From assembly GCF_002102155.1 (NCBI RefSeq), contig NZ_LQOU01000051.1, positions 248,001 to 312,000 of the forward strand: a stretch of DNA of 64,000 nt. Direction: 5' to 3'. The translations under genes were made by a program, and so were the position numbers. The stretch comes from Mycobacterium europaeum (GTDB lineage Bacteria > Actinomycetota > Actinomycetes > Mycobacteriales > Mycobacteriaceae). The notes beneath the pieces were generated by a model. That model was not told where the DNA came from. It was given only the letters and a program-made list of their open reading frames with translations, and ran no database searches. Each line of letters begins with the position of its first letter. The stretch's first letter is position 1. Shown here piece by piece: positions 27,022 through 35,643 of the stretch.

Positions 27022-27767
27022 GACCGGATGATCTGCCCGCCGTCGACGTTGAAAATCTGCCCGGTGATCCACGACGCCTCGTCGGACAGCAAGAACAGGC
27101 ACATGCCCACCAGGTCCTCGGGAGTTCCCATGCGCGACAGGGGCAAACCCTTGACGATGTCGGCGACCATCTCCTGCGGCGTGGTGGTCCGGTTGGCCTC
27201 GGTGTCGATGGGCCCGGGCGCGATCGCGTTGATCCGAATGTTCTGGCCACCCAGCTCGCGGGAGAGCTGTTGGGTCAGCCCGTTGATGCCGACCTTGGCC
27301 AGGCCGTAGTAGTTCGAGTACAACCACGCGGCCGTGGACGACTGGTTGACGATCGCCCCGCCGCCGCGCTTGGCCATCTTCTTGTAGACCGCCCGCGTGC
27401 ACCACAGCGCACCGTCGAGGTTCACGCTCATGAACTTCTTGTAGTACTCGGGGTCGATGGTGAGCAGGAAGTCCAGCTTCATGCCCCCGAAGATCGCCGC
27501 GTTGTTGACCAGATAGTCGATGCCGCCGAATTCGGCCAGCGTGCGGTCGGCCATCGCCTTGGCCGACGCCGGGTCGGACACGTCGACCGGAACGGCCAGG
27601 GCGGTGCCACCGTCGGCGACGATCTGCTTGGCCACTCCCTCGGCCGCCTCGACCTTGATGTCGGCCACGACGACCGCGGCGCCCTCCCGGGCCAGCGCCT
27701 CCGCGTAGGCCTGGCCGATGCCGCCGCCGGAGCCGGTGACGATGGCGACTTTGTTCTCGAATCGCAT
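27018..27767 (-). CDS. short-chain dehydrogenase/reductase
   Basis: 249 residues. The cofactor motif is TGSGGGIGQ at residues about 10-18, NNAAIFG follows, and the catalytic Ser-Tyr-Lys set is in NQSSTA and YYGLAKVG. Asp at the end of strand 2 (VVADIKVE) favours NAD(H). It lies 13 bases downstream of aldA and overlaps the next gene by 4 bases, so it is the second gene of the operon. It corresponds to Rv0769. The substrate is unknown, probably a secondary alcohol or ketone. Confidence 0.88.
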   Translation of the reverse strand: MRFENKVAIVTGSGGGIGQAYAEALAREGAAVVVADIKVEAAEGVAKQIVADGGTALAVPVDVSDPASAKAMADRTLAEFGGIDYLVNNAAIFGGMKLDFLLTIDPEYYKKFMSVNLDGALWCTRAVYKKMAKRGGGAIVNQSSTAAWLYSNYYGLAKVGINGLTQQLSRELGGQNIRINAIAPGPIDTEANRTTTPQEMVADIVKGLPLSRMGTPEDLVGMCLFLLSDEASWITGQIFNVDGGQIIRS

Positions 27768-27780
27768 GCTTCAAACCCCT

Positions 27781-29250
27781 CTAGTTGACCGCTGTCGCAA
27801 TCGTCTTGATTTCCAGGTACTCCTCGAAACCGGCCAGGCCCATCTCCCGGCCGTTTCCGGACTGCTTGTAACCGCCGAACGGGGCGTCGGCCGAATACCA
27901 CACGCCGCCATTGACGTTGATCGTGCCCGCGCGGACCCGCGCGGCGACGCTCGCCGCCCTGTCCGGGTCCGCCCCGAACACCGTGCCCGACAGCCCGTAC
28001 GGCGAGTCGTTGGCGATGCGCACGGCGTCGTCGTCGCCGTCGTGCGGGATCACCGTCAGGACCGGGCCGAAGATCTCCTCGCGCGCGCAGCGGGCATCGT
28101 TGCCAAGGCCGGCGATCACGGTCGGCTCGATGAAGAAGCCGACGTCACGGTCGGCCGGCCGCCCGCCTCCGCACGCGAATGTCCCGCCATCGGCGCGGGC
28201 CGAGTCCAGATAGCCCTGAATCCGATCGCGCTGGCGCGCCGAAATCACCGGCCCGCAGATGGTTCCGGGGTCGGTGGGGTCCCCGGCCTTGATGCCCCCC
28301 ACGGTGGCGGCCGCGATGGCGACGGCCTCGTCGTAGCGTGCCCGCGGTACCACCAGCCGGGTGGTGATCGCGCAGCCCTGCCCGGCATGCATGCAGACCG
28401 AGAATCCGGCCACGCCCACGGCACCGCTCAAGTCGGCGTCGTCGAGGACGATGAACGCCGACTTGCCGCCCAGTTCGAGGAAGACCTTTTTGATGGTCGC
28501 CGCGCCGTCGGCCATCACGCTGCGGCCGGTGGCCGTCGACCCGGTGAACGAAATCATGTCCACTCGTGGATCTTTGGCCAACAGCGCACCCACGCTGTGA
28601 TCGCTGGAGGTGACGATGTTGACGACGCCGGGCGGAAAATCGGTGTGCTCGGCGATGAGTTCCCCCAGCACGGCGGCACACCAGGGGGTGTCGGGGGCGG
28701 GCTTGAGGACGACGGTGTTACCGGCGGCCAGTGCGGGCCCGATCTTGGCGAGGTTGATCTGGTGGGGGAAGTTCCACGGCGTGATGGCGCCGACGACGCC
28801 CACGGCCTCACGGGCGATGGTGCGGCGGGTGGGGATCCCCATCGGTGACGCCAGGCCGAGATCCTGGCTGTAAACGTAGGATTCGGCGGTGTCCGCCGCG
28901 AACGCCAGATCGCTGACCGGGATTTCGAGCTGGGCGATGCTGGTGAGCATCCGGGGCGCACCGACTTCGGCGATGGTCAGGTCGCGAAGCTCTTCGAGGT
29001 GCTGCTGCATCGCCTGCTGCAGCTGGCGCACGCATCGCACCCGCAGCTCGGTGTTGCGTGACCAGTCCGTCTCGTCGAAAGCGCGGCGCGCGGCGTCGAT
29101 GGCGCGGCCCATGTCGTCGGCGTCGGCGTCGGCCGCGACCCCGAGCACTTCCTCGGTCGCCGGGTTGATCGTCGGGAAGGTGCCGGCGCTGCCGGGCGAC
29201 ATCTTGCCGTCGATGAAGAGTGCGCTCACGCCGTCGGCCAGCAAGGCCAT
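27781..29250 (-). CDS. aldA: NAD-dependent aldehyde dehydrogenase
   Basis: 489 residues from the ATG at 29250. The general base Glu is in LELGGKSAF and the nucleophile Cys in HAGQGCAITTRL. The fold is the standard ALDH one, with the cofactor loop GSTATGRSVM. It oxidises aldehydes to acids in the cytoplasm. It heads a four-gene leftward operon and is divergent from a TetR gene with 223 bases between, which contain candidate operators. It equals Rv0768 (aldA). Confidence 0.9.
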   Translation of the reverse strand: MALLADGVSALFIDGKMSPGSAGTFPTINPATEEVLGVAADADADDMGRAIDAARRAFDETDWSRNTELRVRCVRQLQQAMQQHLEELRDLTIAEVGAPRMLTSIAQLEIPVSDLAFAADTAESYVYSQDLGLASPMGIPTRRTIAREAVGVVGAITPWNFPHQINLAKIGPALAAGNTVVLKPAPDTPWCAAVLGELIAEHTDFPPGVVNIVTSSDHSVGALLAKDPRVDMISFTGSTATGRSVMADGAATIKKVFLELGGKSAFIVLDDADLSGAVGVAGFSVCMHAGQGCAITTRLVVPRARYDEAVAIAAATVGGIKAGDPTDPGTICGPVISARQRDRIQGYLDSARADGGTFACGGGRPADRDVGFFIEPTVIAGLGNDARCAREEIFGPVLTVIPHDGDDDAVRIANDSPYGLSGTVFGADPDRAASVAARVRAGTINVNGGVWYSADAPFGGYKQSGNGREMGLAGFEEYLEIKTIATAVN

Positions 29251-29309
29251 CTCCCGCTCCCGTCTGTGCGGACCAAATCGAATACCCGAATTCCAACGGA
29301 CATTTCAGT

Positions 29310-29321
29310 GGACAGTTGTCC
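29310..29321. promoter_or_regulatory. candidate TetR operator, GGACA-NN-TGTCC (distal copy)
   Basis: The 12-base dyad GGACAGTTGTCC is 60 bases upstream of the aldA start. The same dyad with a different centre occurs at 29468-29479 over the start of the TetR gene. Two copies in one divergent control region suggest a dimeric regulator binding both promoters. Confidence 0.5.
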
Positions 29322-29467
29322 GATATTCTCCGGTGGAACCATAGCCGCCGGGCCGTCGGCGGTGCAAGGGCCGATCTCGCCGACTGCGGTATGGACTCGC
29401 AAAACACGACATTAACCGGCATGTTTACTGATCGGGCTTGCTTCGGTCCGAGTCAGTCCGATAGCTT

Positions 29468-29479
29468 GGACATGTGTCC
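29468..29479. promoter_or_regulatory. candidate TetR operator overlapping the regulator start codon
   Basis: GGACATGTGTCC matches the GGACA-NN-TGTCC pattern of the copy at 29310. It covers the GTG start (29474) of the TetR gene, a position suited to self-repression. The assignment to this TetR protein is inference from location. Confidence 0.5.
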
Positions 29480-30112
29480 AGCGATGCACTGGTGGCGATC
29501 ACGTCGCAGGCCGAGCTCCAGACCGGTCGCCCAGCGCGCAACCGCCGCCAGGAGGAGACCTTCCGCAAGGTGCTCGCCGCCGGCATCGAGACGCTGCGCG
29601 AGAAGTCTTACGCCGACCTGACGGTGCGCGCGGTGGCGGCCCGCGCGAAAGTCGCCCCGGCCACCGCCTACACCTACTTCTCGTCGAAGAACCACCTGAT
29701 CGCCGAGGTCTACCTGGACCTGGTACGGCAGGTCCCCTACTTCACCGACGTCAACGACCCGATGCCCAACCGGGTGGAACAGGTGTTGCGGCACCTGGCC
29801 CTGGTGGTCGCCGACGAGCCCGAGGTCAGCGCCGCGTGTACGACGGCGTTGCTCAGCGGCGGCGCCGAGCCCGCGGTGGCCGCCGCGCGGGACCGGATCG
29901 GCGCGGAGATCCACCGCCGCATCACCTCGGCCATGGGCCCCGACGCCGACCCCACGGCCGTATCCGCGCTGGAGATGTCCTTCTTCGGCGCGCTGGTGCA
30001 GGCCGGCAGCGGCGAATTCACCTACCGCGAGATCGCCGATCGGCTGGCCTACGTGGTGCGGCTGATCCTCACCGGCGCGGGCGAGACAAGCCAGGAGAAA
30101 AGCACCGAATGA
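29474..30112 (+). CDS. TetR-family regulator of the cyp123-cyp51 operon
   Basis: 212 residues from a GTG at 29474. The helix-turn-helix spans TFRKVLAAGIETLREKSYAD and ARAKVAPATAYTYFSSKNHL (residues about 27-76). It is the first gene of a rightward operon: its stop overlaps the ATG of cyp123 (ATGA), so it is made together with the genes it probably controls. It faces aldA across a region with two GGACA-NN-TGTCC dyads. It matches Rv0767c. Confidence 0.87.
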   Translation: MSSDALVAITSQAELQTGRPARNRRQEETFRKVLAAGIETLREKSYADLTVRAVAARAKVAPATAYTYFSSKNHLIAEVYLDLVRQVPYFTDVNDPMPNRVEQVLRHLALVVADEPEVSAACTTALLSGGAEPAVAAARDRIGAEIHRRITSAMGPDADPTAVSALEMSFFGALVQAGSGEFTYREIADRLAYVVRLILTGAGETSQEKSTE

Positions 30113-31326
30113 CCGTTCACGTTGGCGACCACGAGTTGGTCCTCGATCCCTACGACTACGACTTCCACGAAGATCCGTACCCGTACTACAAGCGGCTGCG
30201 CGACGAGGCCCCGCTGTATCGCAACGAGGACCTCAAGTTCTGGGCGCTGTCGCGGCACCAAGACGTGCTGCAGGGGTTCCGCAACAGCACGACGCTGTCC
30301 AACAAGTACGGCGTCTCGCTGGATCCGGCATCGCGCGGGCCGCACGCGTCCAAAACCATGTCGTTTCTGGCGATGGACGATCCCGCGCATCTGCGGCTGC
30401 GGACCCTGGTGTCAAAAGGATTCACCCCCAGGCGGATTCGCGAGCTCGAGCCGCGCGTGACGGAGATCGCCACGCAGCACCTGGACACCATGCTGGAGCA
30501 GGCCAAGGGTGGCACCGTCGACTACGTCGACGAGTTCGCCGGGAAGCTGCCCATGGACGTCATCAGCGAGTTGATGGGCGTCCCCGAGCCGGACCGCGCC
30601 CAGGTCCGGGCCTGGGCCGACGGGGTGATGCACCGCGAGGAGGGCGTCACCGACGTGCCGCCGGAGGCTGTCGAGGCCTCCATCAACCTGATCGTCTACT
30701 ACCAGGGGATGGTGGCCGAACGGCGCAAGCAGCTGACCGACGATCTGACCTCGGCCCTGCTGGAGGCCGAGATCGACGGCGACCGGCTCACCGACGAGGA
30801 AGTCCTCGGGTTCATGTTCCTGATGGTGATCGCCGGTAACGAGACCACCACCAAACTCCTTGCCAATGCCGCGTTTTGGGGTCACAGGAATCCCGGCCAA
30901 CTGACGCCGGTCTACTCGGACCTGTCGCGGGTGCCGCTGTGGGTCGAAGAGACCCTGCGCTACGACACGTCCAGCCAGATCCTCGCCCGCACCGTGTCCG
31001 GGGAGCTCACCCTCTACGACACCACGATTCCCGAGGGCGACGTCCTGCTGCTGTTGCCCGGTTCGGGCCACCGCGACGAGCGGGTGTTCGACAACCCCGA
31101 CGACTTTGTGATCGGTCGCGAAATCGGCCCCAAGCTCTTGAGTTTCGGTAGTGGCGCACACTTCTGCCTGGGCGCACATCTGGCCCGGATGGAAGCCCGG
31201 GTGGCGCTCACCGAGTTGTTCAAGCGAATCCGCGGATATGAGGTGGACGAGGCCAACGCCGTCCGCGTCCACTCGAGCAATGTCCGCGGATTCGCTCACC
31301 TACCCATGACCGTGGAGGTCCGCTGA
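30109..31326 (+). CDS. cyp123: cytochrome P450 CYP123
   Basis: 405 residues from ATG 30109 (MTVHVGDHELVLDPYDYDFH). The haem loop is FGSGAHFCLGAHLARME with axial Cys353; the I-helix is VIAGNETTTKL, and the ExxR motif is EETLRYD. Place and size equal Rv0766c. It overlaps the TetR stop by 4 bases, and the next SDR starts in the base after its own stop. It probably receives electrons from the ferredoxin encoded three genes downstream. Its substrate is unknown. Confidence 0.92.
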   Translation: MTVHVGDHELVLDPYDYDFHEDPYPYYKRLRDEAPLYRNEDLKFWALSRHQDVLQGFRNSTTLSNKYGVSLDPASRGPHASKTMSFLAMDDPAHLRLRTLVSKGFTPRRIRELEPRVTEIATQHLDTMLEQAKGGTVDYVDEFAGKLPMDVISELMGVPEPDRAQVRAWADGVMHREEGVTDVPPEAVEASINLIVYYQGMVAERRKQLTDDLTSALLEAEIDGDRLTDEEVLGFMFLMVIAGNETTTKLLANAAFWGHRNPGQLTPVYSDLSRVPLWVEETLRYDTSSQILARTVSGELTLYDTTIPEGDVLLLLPGSGHRDERVFDNPDDFVIGREIGPKLLSFGSGAHFCLGAHLARMEARVALTELFKRIRGYEVDEANAVRVHSSNVRGFAHLPMTVEVR

Positions 31327-32151
31327 ATGCCCCGCTTTGACCCCCTGCCCGAACGCCGGCCGGTGATCGTGGCCGGCGCCTCCTCCGGCATCGGAGAGGC
31401 CACGGCCATCGAACTCGCGGCGCACGGCTTCCCGGTCGCCCTCGGCGCCCGCCGGGTCGAGAAACTCAACGACATCGTCGGCAAGATCAACGCCGAAGGC
31501 GGCGAGGCGGTCGGGTTCCACCTGGACGTCACCGACCCTAATTCGGTGAAATCCTTTGTCGCGCAATCGGTCGACGCGCTCGGCGATATCGAGGTCCTGG
31601 TCGCCGGCGCGGGCGACACCTACTTCGGCAAGCTCGCCGAGATCACCACCGACGAGTTCGAGTCGCAGCTGCAGATCCACCTGGTCGGCGCCAACCGGCT
31701 GGCCGCCGCGGTGCTGCCCGGCATGCTGGAGCGTCAGCGTGGTGATTTGATCTTCGTCGGCTCCGATGTCGCCCTGCGTCAGCGGCCACACATGGGGGCC
31801 TACGGCGCGGCCAAGGCCGCTCTGGTTGCGATGGTCACCAACTTCCAGATGGAGCTCGAGGGCACCGGTGTGCGGGCCTCGATCGTGCATCCCGGCCCGA
31901 CGAAGACGTCGATGGGCTGGAGCCTGCCGGCCGAGAAGATCGGCCCCGCGCTCGAGGACTGGGCCAAGTGGGGCCAGGCCCGCCACGACTACTTCCTGCG
32001 CGCGGCGGATCTGGCGCGCGCCATCACGTTCGTCGCGGAGACCCCGCGCGGTGGCTTCATCGCAAACATGGAGCTTCAGCCCGAAGCGCCGTTGGCCGAC
32101 AAGAAAGATCGCCAGAAGCTCGCACTCGGCGAAGAGGAAATGCCTTCATGA
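31327..32151 (+). CDS. short-chain dehydrogenase/reductase in the cyp51 operon
   Basis: 274 residues. Its ATG directly follows the cyp123 stop. The cofactor motif is AGASSGIGEA (residues about 18-27), and Arg residues after strand 2 (GARRVEK) favour NADP(H). The catalytic Tyr-Lys are in YGAAKAAL. It equals Rv0765c. In a P450 operon it may oxidise or reduce the alcohol or ketone made by one of the P450s. The stop overlaps a possible upstream start (32148) of cyp51. Confidence 0.87.
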   Translation: MPRFDPLPERRPVIVAGASSGIGEATAIELAAHGFPVALGARRVEKLNDIVGKINAEGGEAVGFHLDVTDPNSVKSFVAQSVDALGDIEVLVAGAGDTYFGKLAEITTDEFESQLQIHLVGANRLAAAVLPGMLERQRGDLIFVGSDVALRQRPHMGAYGAAKAALVAMVTNFQMELEGTGVRASIVHPGPTKTSMGWSLPAEKIGPALEDWAKWGQARHDYFLRAADLARAITFVAETPRGGFIANMELQPEAPLADKKDRQKLALGEEEMPS

Positions 32152-32189
32152 CTTCGCGATACGACGATGCGGCGCACGGTTACGCGCGG

Positions 32190-32229
32190 CGAGGCGGGGG
32201 CACCTCCCGCTCGGCGGGGGAGAGTGAGC
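32190..32229. repeat. G-rich palindromic element in the leader of cyp51
   Basis: This 40-base stretch between the SDR and cyp51 carries GCGGG...CCCGC (32194-32210) and CTCCCGC...GCGGGGG arms that can form alternative hairpins. It ends AGAGTGAG just before the cyp51 ATG. From memory it resembles the GGGGGCACCTCCCGC palindromes scattered in M. avium-complex genomes. It splits an otherwise tightly overlapping operon. Confidence 0.45.
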
Positions 32230-32231
32230 AC

Positions 32232-33587
32232 ATGACCACAGCGATCGTGCCGCGGGTTTCCGGCGGCGAGGAAGAGCACGGCCACCTGGAGGAGTTCCGC
32301 ACCGACCCAATCGGTTTGATGCAGCGCGTCCGGGACGAGTGCGGAGATGTCGGCTGGTTCCAGCTGGTCGACAAGCACGTCATCCTGCTGTCGGGGGCGC
32401 AGGCCAACGAGTTCTTCTTCCGGTCCGCCGACGAGGATCTGGACCAGGCCGAGGCGTACCCGTTCATGACGCCGATCTTCGGCAAGGGCGTGGTGTTCGA
32501 CGCCAGCCCCGAGCGTCGCAAGGAGATGCTGCACAACTCGGCGCTGCGGGGCGAACAGATGAAGGGCCACGCCGCCACCATCGAGGGCGAAGTCAAGAAG
32601 ATGATCGCCAACTGGGGCGACGAGGGCGAGATCGAGCTCCTCGACTTCTTCGCCGAGCTGACCATTTACACCTCGACGGCCTGCCTGATCGGGCTGAAGT
32701 TCCGCGAGCAGCTCGACCACCGGTTCGCCGAGTACTACCACATGCTGGAGCGGGGCACCGACCCGTTGTGCTACGTCGATCCCTACCTGCCGATCGAGAG
32801 CTTCCGGCTGCGGGACGAGGCGCGTGTCAAGCTCGTCGCGCTGGTGCAGGAGATCATGGACCAGCGGCTGGCCAACCCGCCGAAGGACAAGGCCGATCGC
32901 GACATGCTCGACGTGCTGGTCTCGATCAAGGACGAGGACGGCAATCCGCGTTTCTCCGCCGACGAGGTCACCGGGATGTTCATCTCGCTGATGTTCGCCG
33001 GGCACCACACCAGCTCCGGGACGTCGGCGTGGACGCTGATCGAGTTGATTCGCCATCCCGATGTCTACGCCGAGGTGCTGGCCGAGCTCGAGGAGCTGTA
33101 CGCCGACGGTCAGGAGGTGAGTTTCCATGCGCTGCGGTCGATTCCGAAGCTGGACAACGTGGTCAAGGAGACGCTGCGGCTGCACCCCCCGCTGATCATC
33201 TTGATGCGGGTCGCCAAGGGCGAGTTCGAGGTCGAGGGCTTCCCGATTCACGCCGGCGACTTCGTCGCGGCCTCCCCGGCGATCTCGAATCGGATTCCCG
33301 AGGACTTCCCCGACCCGGATGCCTTCAAGCCGGATCGCTACAACAAGCCCGAGCAGGCCGACATCGTCAACCGGTGGACCTGGATTCCGTTCGGCGCGGG
33401 ACGGCATCGCTGCGTCGGCGCTGCGTTCGCCCAGATGCAGATCAAGGCCATCTTCTCGGTTTTATTGCGCGAGTACGACTTCGAAATGGCCCAGCCGGCA
33501 GACAGCTATCACAACGACCACTCCAAGATGGTCGTCCAGCTCGCGCGGCCGGCGCGGGTGCGCTACCGCAAGCGGAAGGCCGGATAG
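32232..33587 (+). CDS. cyp51: sterol 14-alpha-demethylase CYP51
   Basis: 451 residues, exactly the M. tuberculosis CYP51 length, from ATG 32232. An in-frame ATG at 32148 would add 28 residues, partly coded by a palindromic repeat, and is less likely. The haem loop is FGAGRHRCVGAAFA with axial Cys394. The I-helix MFAGHHTSSGTSAW and the K-helix KETLRLHPP are CYP51 marks. Family knowledge: it removes the 14-alpha methyl of sterols. Bacterial physiological substrates are unclear, and azoles bind it. The ferredoxin gene follows 3 bases later. Confidence 0.95.
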   Translation: MTTAIVPRVSGGEEEHGHLEEFRTDPIGLMQRVRDECGDVGWFQLVDKHVILLSGAQANEFFFRSADEDLDQAEAYPFMTPIFGKGVVFDASPERRKEMLHNSALRGEQMKGHAATIEGEVKKMIANWGDEGEIELLDFFAELTIYTSTACLIGLKFREQLDHRFAEYYHMLERGTDPLCYVDPYLPIESFRLRDEARVKLVALVQEIMDQRLANPPKDKADRDMLDVLVSIKDEDGNPRFSADEVTGMFISLMFAGHHTSSGTSAWTLIELIRHPDVYAEVLAELEELYADGQEVSFHALRSIPKLDNVVKETLRLHPPLIILMRVAKGEFEVEGFPIHAGDFVAASPAISNRIPEDFPDPDAFKPDRYNKPEQADIVNRWTWIPFGAGRHRCVGAAFAQMQIKAIFSVLLREYDFEMAQPADSYHNDHSKMVVQLARPARVRYRKRKAG

Positions 33588-33590
33588 GCC

Positions 33591-33800
33591 ATGGGGTTTC
33601 GAATCGAAGTGGATCTGGATTTGTGCCAGGGCCACGCCATGTGCGAACTGGAGGCGCCCGACTACTTCCGGGTGCCCAAGCGGGGCAAGGTCGAGATCCT
33701 CGACCCCGAACCGTCCGGAGACGCCCGCGACGAAGTCGAGCGCGCGGTCGATGTGTGCCCAACGCATGCACTGTTCATCAAAGAGAAAGAAGACCAATGA
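33591..33800 (+). CDS. 3Fe-4S ferredoxin for the P450s
   Basis: 69 residues. The cluster ligands are Cys12, Cys18 (CQGHAMC, with His15 where a 4Fe ferredoxin has Cys) and Cys56 (CPTHAL), giving a 3Fe-4S type as known for the CYP51 ferredoxin Rv0763c. It carries electrons from a ferredoxin reductase to CYP51 and perhaps CYP123. It sits 3 bases after cyp51 and overlaps the following gene (ATGA). Confidence 0.93.
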   Translation: MGFRIEVDLDLCQGHAMCELEAPDYFRVPKRGKVEILDPEPSGDARDEVERAVDVCPTHALFIKEKEDQ

Positions 33801-34339
33801 TGGCGTCACGGGAAGAACTCGAGGCATGGGTCGACCGCTGGCTGCAGGCCAACAGGGACTGCGAGAAGGCCGGTGACTGGCGGCCGTTGGCCGACTTCTA
33901 CGCCCCCGACGCCACCTACGGCTGGAACATCGGCCCCAAGGAAGACGTGATGTGCGTCGGCGTCGACGAAATCCGCGACATCGCGCTCGGGCTGGAGATG
34001 GAGGGCCTGGAGAACTGGGTGTACGAGTACCAGAAGGTGCTCATCGACGAGAAGCAGGGCGAGATCGTCGGCTTCTGGAAGCAGATCGTCAACAAGTCCG
34101 ACGGCACCCAGGATGAGATCTACGGCATCGGCGGCAGCTGGTTCCGCCTCAACGCCGACAACCTCATCGAGTGGCAACGGGACTTCTTCGACTTCGGTCA
34201 CGTCGCGAAGATGTTCGCGAACCTCATCGAGTCGGGCGACCTGAGTGCCGGCATGCAGAAGCGGATCGAGCGCAGCATCGCCGGCGAGAAGCTACCCGGC
34301 TACTACCCGCTCGGCCAGGCACCGGTGCCGATTTGGTAG
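33797..34339 (+). CDS. SnoaL/NTF2-like conserved protein (Rv0762c position)
   Basis: 180 residues; the start ATGATGGCG overlaps the ferredoxin stop. The layout, a helix pair (REELEAWVDRWLQANRDC), an ADFYAPDATYGW turn, then beta-strands rich in Trp and Phe, is that of the NTF2/SnoaL fold, used by cyclases, isomerases and hydratases. It is the last gene of the TetR-cyp123-SDR-cyp51-ferredoxin operon and so may act on the same substrate. The catalytic residues are not identifiable. Confidence 0.75.
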   Translation: MMASREELEAWVDRWLQANRDCEKAGDWRPLADFYAPDATYGWNIGPKEDVMCVGVDEIRDIALGLEMEGLENWVYEYQKVLIDEKQGEIVGFWKQIVNKSDGTQDEIYGIGGSWFRLNADNLIEWQRDFFDFGHVAKMFANLIESGDLSAGMQKRIERSIAGEKLPGYYPLGQAPVPIW

Positions 34340-34496
34340 CGGCGCCCGAGGGCCGGGGACCAACCAAGCATTTGATTCGTTCCACGCGCTATGCTGACGC
34401 GACAAGGGTGCCTGTGGCGCCCGTCACCAAGTTGTCCGGCGTGAAGGGGCCGGGCAGCTCTGATCGATTCAAAGGCGAAATGGGGTCAGGACCATC

Positions 34497-35624
34497 GTGA
34501 AGACAAAAGGCGCACTGATCTGGGAGTTCAACCAGCCGTGGTCCATCGAGGAAATCGAGATCGGCGACCCGCAAGCACACGAGGTCAAGATCCAGATGGA
34601 AGCGGCGGGCATGTGCCACTCCGATCATCACCTCGTCACCGGCGGAATCCCGATGGCAGGATTCCCGGTGCTCGGCGGGCATGAGGGCGCCGGCATCGTC
34701 ACCGAGGTCGGTCCGGGCGTCGAGGACATCGCCCCGGGCGATCACGTGGTGCTGTCCTTCATTCCGTCCTGCGGGCAGTGCCCGACGTGTCAGGCCGGCA
34801 TGCGCAACCTGTGCGACCTGGGGGCCGGCCTGCTCGGCGGTGCCGCGGTCTCCGACGGCACGTTCCGCATCCAGGCCCGCGGACAGAACGTCTTCCCCAT
34901 GACGCTGCTGGGCACCTTCTCGCCGTACATGGTGGTGCACCGCAGCTCGGTGGTGAAGATCGATCCGTCGGTCCCGTTCGAGGTAGCCGCCCTGGTCGGC
35001 TGCGGCGTGACCACCGGCTACGGCTCGGCGGTCCGCACCGCCGACATCCGGCCGGGCCAGGACGTCGCCATCGTCGGCGTCGGCGGGGTCGGAATGGCAG
35101 CGCTGCAGGGCGCCGTCACCGCCGGCGCGCGCTACATCTTCGCGATCGACCCGGTCGAATGGAAGCGGGATCAGGCGCTGAAATTCGGTGCCACCCACGT
35201 CTACCCGGACATCGACGCGGCGCTGATGGGCATCATGGAGGTCACCTACGGCCTGATGGCGCACAAGGTCGTGGTCACGGTCGGCGAACTGCACGGCGCC
35301 GACGTCGACAACTACCTCAACATCACCCAAAAGGGCGGCACCTGCGTGCTGACCGCCATCGGTAGCCTGCTGGACACCAACGTCAATCTCAACCTGGCGA
35401 TGCTCACCCTGATGCAGAAGAACCTGCAGGGCACCATCTTCGGCGGCGGCAACCCGCAGTACGACATCCCGCAGCTGCTGTCGATGTACAAGGCCGGCAA
35501 GCTGAACCTGGACGACATGGTCACCACCCAGTACCGCCTGGAGCAGATCAACGAGGGCTACCAGGACATGCTGGACGGCAAGAACATTCGCGGCGTCATC
35601 CGGTACACGGACGCCGACCGGTAA
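34497..35624 (+). CDS. adhB: zinc alcohol dehydrogenase AdhB (NDMA-dependent type)
   Basis: 375 residues from a GTG at 34497. Catalytic zinc ligands appear in GMCHSDHH and GGHEGAG, and the structural zinc is held by the CGQCPTCQAGMRNLC cluster. The cofactor strand is VAIVGVGGVGMAAL. It equals Rv0761c. This branch includes enzymes that hold their nicotinamide tightly and need an external acceptor; some are tied to the redox peptide mycofactocin, which is inference here. It is 157 bases from the P450 operon and has its own leader. Confidence 0.9.
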   Translation: MKTKGALIWEFNQPWSIEEIEIGDPQAHEVKIQMEAAGMCHSDHHLVTGGIPMAGFPVLGGHEGAGIVTEVGPGVEDIAPGDHVVLSFIPSCGQCPTCQAGMRNLCDLGAGLLGGAAVSDGTFRIQARGQNVFPMTLLGTFSPYMVVHRSSVVKIDPSVPFEVAALVGCGVTTGYGSAVRTADIRPGQDVAIVGVGGVGMAALQGAVTAGARYIFAIDPVEWKRDQALKFGATHVYPDIDAALMGIMEVTYGLMAHKVVVTVGELHGADVDNYLNITQKGGTCVLTAIGSLLDTNVNLNLAMLTLMQKNLQGTIFGGGNPQYDIPQLLSMYKAGKLNLDDMVTTQYRLEQINEGYQDMLDGKNIRGVIRYTDADR

Positions 35625-35643
35625 GCCACCCGCTGGGTCCCGA

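Noticed and set aside
29474..34339. The cyp123-cyp51-ferredoxin operon as a new system
   Set aside because: The same genes in the same order are known from M. tuberculosis (Rv0767c to Rv0762c).
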